From positions 1 through 64,000 of the forward strand of contig JAZQGP010000052.1 of NCBI GenBank assembly GCA_045540015.1: a DNA stretch of 64,000 bases. Direction: 5' to 3'. The stretch is from UMGS1387 sp045540015 (GTDB lineage: Bacteria > Bacillota > Clostridia > Oscillospirales > CAG-382). Made by a program: the position numbers and the translations under genes. The notes under the pieces are model-generated. The model saw nothing but the letters and a program-made list of their open reading frames with translations. It was not told where the DNA came from and made no database searches. Each line of letters begins with the position of its first letter. Position 1 is the stretch's first letter. Positions 59,803-64,000 of this stretch are shown here, in pieces.

Positions 59803-60670
59803 ATGCATTTGTTATTAAAAGAATTGATATAATTCCCAAAAGGAAAACAATCAAATCATTTTTTGATATTTTTTCTTTGTAGAAAATAATTCCTGACACA
59901 ATAGAGAAGAAAATTGTGCCAATATTCAACACAGGGAAAAATACTGCGCTGTCAAGTTGCCCGGCGAGAATTGTATTGAGCAGATTGCAAAGTCCGAAAG
60001 CAACTCCGATACCGGCGCAAAAAATCAGTTTCTTCCTGCCAATTTTTATTTGCGGTTCTCTCTTTGCAAATAAAGAAATCAGAAATGAAATAGTACCGGC
60101 CAAAGCAAATGCCGAAATTACAAAGAAATTCTTTTGCTCCGGATAATGTGAATTTTGTTGTACCTTTTGCATGATTCCAAGTCCACCGGATGAAAGCATG
60201 GCAGATATTAAAGGAATAATATATGTATTGATATTTTTTTGTTGTCCGTTTTTTGATGCAGGCATTCCAGAAACAATAATTGTTGGAACAACCATAAGGA
60301 TACCGATTATGTTCAATCCTGTTAATCTCTCGTTCCAAAACAGGCTTCCGGATAGCGTAGGAAAAATAAACCCGAGAGAATAAATGGTGGAGCAAATACC
60401 GATATTACCTTTTTTCAGTGCAGAAGTGTAACAGTACTGTGCCGACAAAAGCAGAATGCCGTAAAGGGTGGCATAAAAAAGCGTCGGTAAGGTCGGGCGT
60501 TCAAAGTTTTGATTTGTAACCAAAATCAGAACAAGACTACCGCAAATAAAAATACACGCTTGCGTCAAAAAGAATTGTTTTGTTCCAAACTTTAACTCCG
60601 ATACACCTTTGGAAAGAATGTTGCGCACACTTGATAATATGATACTTAAACCCAGAAATAATATGCTCAT
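59801..60670 (-). CDS. EamA/DMT-family transporter
   Basis: A 289-residue membrane protein with about ten helices in two EamA-like halves (FYATLYGILLLSAQYCYTSALKKGNIGICSTIYSLGFIFP; FPVLNIGTIFFSIVSGIIFYKEKISKNDLIVFLLGII). DMT transporters export metabolites or take up sugars and nucleotides; the pattern NEKxS/KEKIS at the domain ends is familiar from sugar and amino-acid members. It overlaps the GH5 gene by 4 bases, so it could import the glycosidase's substrate or release its product. Confidence 0.85.
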   Translation of the reverse strand: MSILFLGLSIILSSVRNILSKGVSELKFGTKQFFLTQACIFICGSLVLILVTNQNFERPTLPTLFYATLYGILLLSAQYCYTSALKKGNIGICSTIYSLGFIFPTLSGSLFWNERLTGLNIIGILMVVPTIIVSGMPASKNGQQKNINTYIIPLISAMLSSGGLGIMQKVQQNSHYPEQKNFFVISAFALAGTISFLISLFAKREPQIKIGRKKLIFCAGIGVAFGLCNLLNTILAGQLDSAVFFPVLNIGTIFFSIVSGIIFYKEKISKNDLIVFLLGIISILLITNA

Positions 60671-61758
60671 TCTATTTCTCCGCAGATTATTTTTCCTAAT
60701 TCTTCGCTTAATATTATGCGGTTATCATCATCAACAAGGCTGAATCTATTACCGTCATTCGGGGTGCTTAAATAATTCCATACACAATAGGGAATGTCCC
60801 ATTCTTTTAATATTGTTATCATATCACGCATCCAGTTTTCACGCCATTTTATATTGCAATGACGAATTGTACCAAATTCGCCGCACCACAAAATTTTATC
60901 AGGGTGTTTTTCGATAAATCTCTTTACAGGTTCAAGATATTTCCTTAAAAATTCAATATCCATTTTATCAAAGTCACTGTAAGCATTTTCCCTGCCAAAA
61001 AGTCTATGATAATCTCTATAGCGTTCAATATCATCTGTCGGATACGGCATTTTTCGGTTATAATACAGCGGTCCTGCTTGCAACACTCCTTGCTGATGTG
61101 TAAATTCATGCGGTGCATAGCAATGGAATGTATAAATGATATTTTCATCATTATATACCTTGATGTAATCAAGCCCGGGAGGATTGTTCCATTCTATACC
61201 TCCGATTATTATCAAACGGTCTTTGTTAAGATTTCTAATCGCATTGATTGTTTTTTCAGCAACATAATTCCATTCATCGGCAGTCGCACTGACAACCTCG
61301 TTTAAAAGTTCAAAAATAATGGTGTTATCGTCCGAAAATACTTCTTCAAGCTTTAACCACACAGCAATAAATCTGTTCTGAAGTTCTTCAGTTTGCATAA
61401 GTCCGCTTTCTTCTAAAATATCGCAATAGTTGCCGATAGCTTTGTGCATATTCAAAACCAACCGCAAATTATACTTCTTACACCAGCCTGCAAACTCCTG
61501 CAAAATATGCAGAATTGTTTCTCGGTATTTATACGGACTCTCCTCTAATACTATTTGGTCAAAACCTAAACGAATATGATCCATTCCAAGCGATGCTATA
61601 TATGCAACATCCTTTTCAGTAATGTAGCTTTGGAAATGTTCCATATCTCCTATTGTAATCTTTAGTCTTTTATCTTGCGGCAAAACGTTGAAACGCTTAT
61701 AATTCGTAAGCCAGCCGCCAATACCCATACCTTTTTGTAATCCTTTTATTTGTTTCAT
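60667..61758 (-). CDS. GH5-family glycoside hydrolase
   Basis: A 363-residue (alpha/beta)8 barrel of the cellulase clan A family. The acid/base Glu154 is in IFELLNEVVS, the nucleophile Glu294 in WCGEFGTIRH, with RLGFDQIV, LVLNMHKA, and TFHCYAPHEFTHQ as supporting strand ends. No signal peptide, so it acts on imported substrates such as cello- or mannooligosaccharides or aryl-glucosides. ATG with AAAGGAGG upstream. It is first of a two-gene unit with the DMT transporter and diverges from an AraC gene. Confidence 0.88.
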   Translation of the reverse strand: MKQIKGLQKGMGIGGWLTNYKRFNVLPQDKRLKITIGDMEHFQSYITEKDVAYIASLGMDHIRLGFDQIVLEESPYKYRETILHILQEFAGWCKKYNLRLVLNMHKAIGNYCDILEESGLMQTEELQNRFIAVWLKLEEVFSDDNTIIFELLNEVVSATADEWNYVAEKTINAIRNLNKDRLIIIGGIEWNNPPGLDYIKVYNDENIIYTFHCYAPHEFTHQQGVLQAGPLYYNRKMPYPTDDIERYRDYHRLFGRENAYSDFDKMDIEFLRKYLEPVKRFIEKHPDKILWCGEFGTIRHCNIKWRENWMRDMITILKEWDIPYCVWNYLSTPNDGNRFSLVDDDNRIILSEELGKIICGEIE

Positions 61759-61786
61759 AACAGCGCCTCCTTTATATGTTCATTAT

Positions 61787-61801
61787 AACATGAATCATGT
61801 T
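61787..61801. promoter_or_regulatory. Palindrome in the GH5/AraC divergent region
   Basis: AACATGA and TCATGTT flank a single base, an exact palindrome overlapping the probable -10 (TATAAT on the minus strand, 61789-61784) of the GH5 unit. A fair candidate for the AraC binding site. Confidence 0.5.
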
Positions 61802-61830
61802 TACATCGTTATAATTTTTTATAAAAGTAC

Positions 61831-61859
61831 TTGTATAAAACATAGATTTATGCTATAAT
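61831..61859 (+). promoter_or_regulatory. Promoter of the AraC gene beside GH5
   Basis: TTGTAT at 61831-61836, a 17-base spacer and TATAAT at 61854-61859. Confidence 0.65.
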
Positions 61860-61875
61860 TAGTATGGGTGATATT

Positions 61876-62619
61876 ATGAATTTACAAATAAACTGTACTC
61901 AGGATGGTATAAAGACATATCCAATGCATAAGCATAATAATTATGAAATTATGCTTTATTTGCAAGGAACAGGTGAACTTCGTACACAAAACACGGACTA
62001 TCCTTTTTCTCCGGGAAGTATTATTATTGTTCCACCTGGGATGGAACACGGCTCAACATCGAAAAATGGCTTTAAAAATATATCGGTCGGCGGTGAATTT
62101 GAAAACCTTCTACTCTTTAAAGATACTGTTACCCTCTTTGATAATAAACAAAAAGAAGGTAAGATGCTTGCTACAATGATATATAATAATCGCCACAAAA
62201 ACAACAACTATGTTTCTAAACTATGTACTGCTTATATACATTTTATTTTACAGTATATAAGTGCTGCAAATAATATTAGTGTGTCGGTTAATAAAATTAT
62301 ATATGAAATCGAAAATAACTTTTACGATTACAATATAAACTTGCGTCATTTGCTTCAAAAAAGTGGTTATTCGGAAGACTATATCAGGTCACATTTTAAA
62401 AAGGTCACCGGTAAAACACCAAATGTTTTTTTGACAGACATAAGAATAAAGCATGCTGCTTTTCTGATTGAAATATATGCAAATACGCTTTCATTGCAGC
62501 AAATAGCTGGGCAGTGCGGATATGCTGATTATGTATATTTTTCTAAAACATTCAAATCCATACTTAGAGTATCTCCAAAAGAATACAAAAATACAATTTC
62601 AAATTTAAAAGTAACATAA
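61876..62619 (+). CDS. AraC-family regulator with cupin sensor (GH5 locus)
   Basis: A 247-residue regulator. The cupin sensor shows MHKHNNYEIMLYLQGTGELR and SIIIVPPGMEHGS; the AraC domain shows LRHLLQKSGYSEDYIRSHFKKVTGKTPN and LSLQQIAGQCGYADYVYFSKTFKSILRVSPKEY. It diverges from the GH5-DMT unit and probably regulates it. I used the ATG at 61876, with GGGTGAT just upstream; the in-frame ATG at 61864 is inside the promoter tail. Confidence 0.88.
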   Translation: MNLQINCTQDGIKTYPMHKHNNYEIMLYLQGTGELRTQNTDYPFSPGSIIIVPPGMEHGSTSKNGFKNISVGGEFENLLLFKDTVTLFDNKQKEGKMLATMIYNNRHKNNNYVSKLCTAYIHFILQYISAANNISVSVNKIIYEIENNFYDYNINLRHLLQKSGYSEDYIRSHFKKVTGKTPNVFLTDIRIKHAAFLIEIYANTLSLQQIAGQCGYADYVYFSKTFKSILRVSPKEYKNTISNLKVT

Positions 62620-62662
62620 ATTTTAATACACTGACAATTTTGTCCGGCACTGTAACAAGCAA

Positions 62663-62749
62663 GGAAGATGTATAGCATCTTCCGAATATTTAGGATATCC
62701 TAAAACCTCATACAATAAAACCCGAAGCAAAAATTTTGCTTCGGGTTTT
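62663..62749 (+). terminator. Two hairpins after the AraC gene, the second a strong terminator
   Basis: GGAAGATG (62663-62670) pairs with CATCTTCC (62676-62683). Then AAAACCCGAAGCAAAA (62717-62732) pairs with the TTTTGCTTCGGGTTTT block ending at 62749, with T-runs on both strands. Confidence 0.85.
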
Positions 62750-62753
62750 GTAA

Positions 62754-62790
62754 ACTGTCCTTAACAGTACGCTTCTAAAACACCGCTTTT
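62754..62790 (-). repeat. Right copy of the inverted repeat bounding a 3-kb segment
   Basis: On the minus strand the blocks AAAAGCGGTGT, AAGCGT and TTAAGGACAGT appear in the order of the left copy, with small length changes between blocks. It lies 22 bases from the stop of a broken GDSL-type frame. Confidence 0.75.
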
Positions 62791-62812
62791 TTAATTACAA
62801 ACACGAAACAGC

Positions 62813-62968
62813 CTATTCCACTACAGTGAAATCTCTATCGTTGTAGACGATGTTTCTTGCAACATTTTTATATGAGCTGAAATCAACAAACCAATCTGCA
62901 TAATATCCGAATCCGTTTCCACTTGTTAAATAACCATATGCCACAGAATCTCCGAAGAAAATTGCAGA
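62813..62968 (-). pseudogene. Remnant of a GDSL/SGNH-type hydrolase gene
   Basis: 51 codons between stops read SAIFFGDSVAYGYLTSGNGF and continue to TVVE. FFGDSVAYG matches the first block of SGNH hydrolases (nucleophile Ser in GDS). The frame continues, with TGA, TAA and TAA stops, from the surface-protein gene just upstream, so it was either its C-terminal part or a separate gene that lost its start. The other three SGNH blocks are absent; the inverted repeat begins right beyond the stop. Confidence 0.6.
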
Positions 62969-62992
62969 TTAATTTTATTCAACTCCAACTTC

Positions 62993-64000
62993 TCATGTCA
63001 ACTGTTTCAAAAGGTCGTCAACATCAATAAAGGATTCATCATCAGACAGAGAAGAATCGACTATACTTTGAACAAATTCAAGCTCTTCTTCTGAAAGACC
63101 GTTGTTATCGTCTTTAAGCACAGCATATGCAACATCGAATATGCTTCTTGAAACAACATCACCGTAAACTATATGGACATCGTTTTTAGTCTTAATCTTC
63201 ATATATGGTCTTGCGGAAAGAACAGATGTATAATATTCATCAGTGATGTTAGTAAGAAGTCCTGTAAATATAATTTCTTCATCACTGTTTTCAAAAATAT
63301 AGTTCTTGGTAACAACTCCGTTGTCGTTTTTCAAATATGCAGCGCCGCTTGCAATATTTTTAAAATCAAAGTTAAGCTGGGAACCGGATTCTTCGAGTTG
63401 GTCTGCACGCGCAACAATATATCCGTATTCAACCACTTTGTATTCGTCTGCAGCTGCTCTTGCGGTATGAGTAATACCTGCACGGAAGCGAATTCCGGAA
63501 GTTTCATCAGTTCTGATTTGGGCACCGGGTTTTGCTGTAAGAGCATTTTCAAAAACTGAAATTTCCGTAGCTACACCGTCATTGATGATATAGTATGCAG
63601 ATGAAACAAAATTGTTTGCGTTATTTTCTGTTACGGTGACAATTGTCTCTTTGTCAAATATAAGACCGAGCTTGTTGCCTCTTTCGTTAACCTCGTATGT
63701 AAGACCGTTAGCCTGTACATATCTTGTATTGCCGGTAGAAGCTCTTTCAGCGAGATTAATAAGAGCATAGCCCTCGAAATCAGTAGCTGTAATAAGATTT
63801 GCATCTTCAAGAGTAATCTTATCTGTTGCACCTGTTATTTCATCAATGTCAAACACACCGTTCTTAAGAACTACAGATGCACCTTCGGCGATGTTGAGGT
63901 TGCCAATAAGATATACGGTATCATTTGCGTCAATAACTGTATTAGCTTGGTTAACATTGAGATAATCAGCACCGGGGACTCTTACAAATTCAATTTCGTC
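62993..64000 (-). CDS. Partial surface-type protein, N-terminus off the window
   Basis: 335 residues are visible; the gene enters from the right edge and the GTG at 63856 is internal. It has beta-rich repeats (NTVIDANDTVYLIGNLNIAEG; DLINLAERASTGN-like; TYEVNERGNKLGLIFDKETIVTV) and then a segment with QIRTDETSGIRFRAGITHTARA, common in clostridial secreted proteins, followed by EYGYIVARADQL and VHIVYGDVVSRSIFDVAYAV. The end is acidic (ESFIDVDDLLKQLT). It is probably an extracellular, cell-wall-attached protein of unknown role. Confidence 0.7.
   Translation of the reverse strand, partial: DEIEFVRVPGADYLNVNQANTVIDANDTVYLIGNLNIAEGASVVLKNGVFDIDEITGATDKITLEDANLITATDFEGYALINLAERASTGNTRYVQANGLTYEVNERGNKLGLIFDKETIVTVTENNANNFVSSAYYIINDGVATEISVFENALTAKPGAQIRTDETSGIRFRAGITHTARAAADEYKVVEYGYIVARADQLEESGSQLNFDFKNIASGAAYLKNDNGVVTKNYIFENSDEEIIFTGLLTNITDEYYTSVLSARPYMKIKTKNDVHIVYGDVVSRSIFDVAYAVLKDDNNGLSEEELEFVQSIVDSSLSDDESFIDVDDLLKQLT

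Overview
The window reads as AT-rich chromosomal DNA of an anaerobic, low-GC Gram-positive bacterium, most likely an uncultured gut clostridium (Oscillospiraceae/Ruminococcaceae-like). The reasons are consensus TTGACA-17-TATAAT promoters, strong GGAGG ribosome sites, eight TTG starts, a CwlD amidase (usually found in spore formers), an acyl-ACP thioesterase, NADP-type glutamate dehydrogenase and two secreted proteins with S-layer homology (SLH) domains. I see no phage, plasmid, transposase, CRISPR or rRNA.

Layout. 1-3.5 kb: end of a potA-type ABC gene, cysK, a CAT-anticodon tRNA and a lactonase-like hydrolase. 3.5-9.3 kb: a PocR/AraC regulator diverges from a sugar operon (isomerase, FGGY kinase, DUF4432 mutarotase-like protein, class II aldolase). 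9.3-16.3 kb: a four-gene minus-strand operon of membrane-fusion adaptor, MacB-like ATPase, MacB-like permease and SLH protein. 16.5-31.8 kb: mostly housekeeping (Mrp ATPase, cytidylate-kinase-like protein, acyl-ACP thioesterase, DUF6873, RadA, CwlD, two Xer recombinases, ProC, LysS, GreA), plus a decayed AraC gene and a secreted, membrane-anchored coiled-coil protein. 32-44.7 kb: PRPP synthetase, a GH106-like hydrolase, a TIM-barrel isomerase, tRNA-Glu, an NSS transporter, tRNA-Gln, a GHL6/cupin pair facing a second PocR/AraC regulator, and a lipid kinase. 44.8-52.6 kb: a six-gene sugar operon (TIM-like isomerase, SIS protein, YjbQ, FGGY kinase, sugar isomerase, ceramidase-like protein) facing a DeoR regulator. 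52.6-57.9 kb: GH42 beta-galactosidase facing AraC, tRNA-Val, an SLH-parvulin foldase and a lipoprotein. 58.2-64 kb: gdhA, then a 3-kb segment (DMT transporter, GH5 glycosidase, AraC) bounded by imperfect inverted repeats, then a GDSL-hydrolase remnant and a partial surface protein.

How it works together. Five sugar loci each carry a divergent local regulator (two PocR/AraC, two cupin/AraC, one DeoR). None of the four glycosidases has a visible signal peptide and no locus has an obvious sugar importer, so they probably act on imported oligosaccharides or glycosides in the cytoplasm. Two isomerase-kinase modules imply two ketose-phosphate pathways with different exits (class II aldolase versus a TIM-like isomerase).

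The least ordinary items are the MacAB-like exporter wired to an SLH protein and a Met/Gly-rich adaptor tail; the inverted-repeat-bounded 3-kb cassette; the six-gene DeoR operon; a XerD-like recombinase lacking its first catalytic arginine; and several perfect palindromes over promoters. Everything here is read by eye; no homology search or folding calculation was run.
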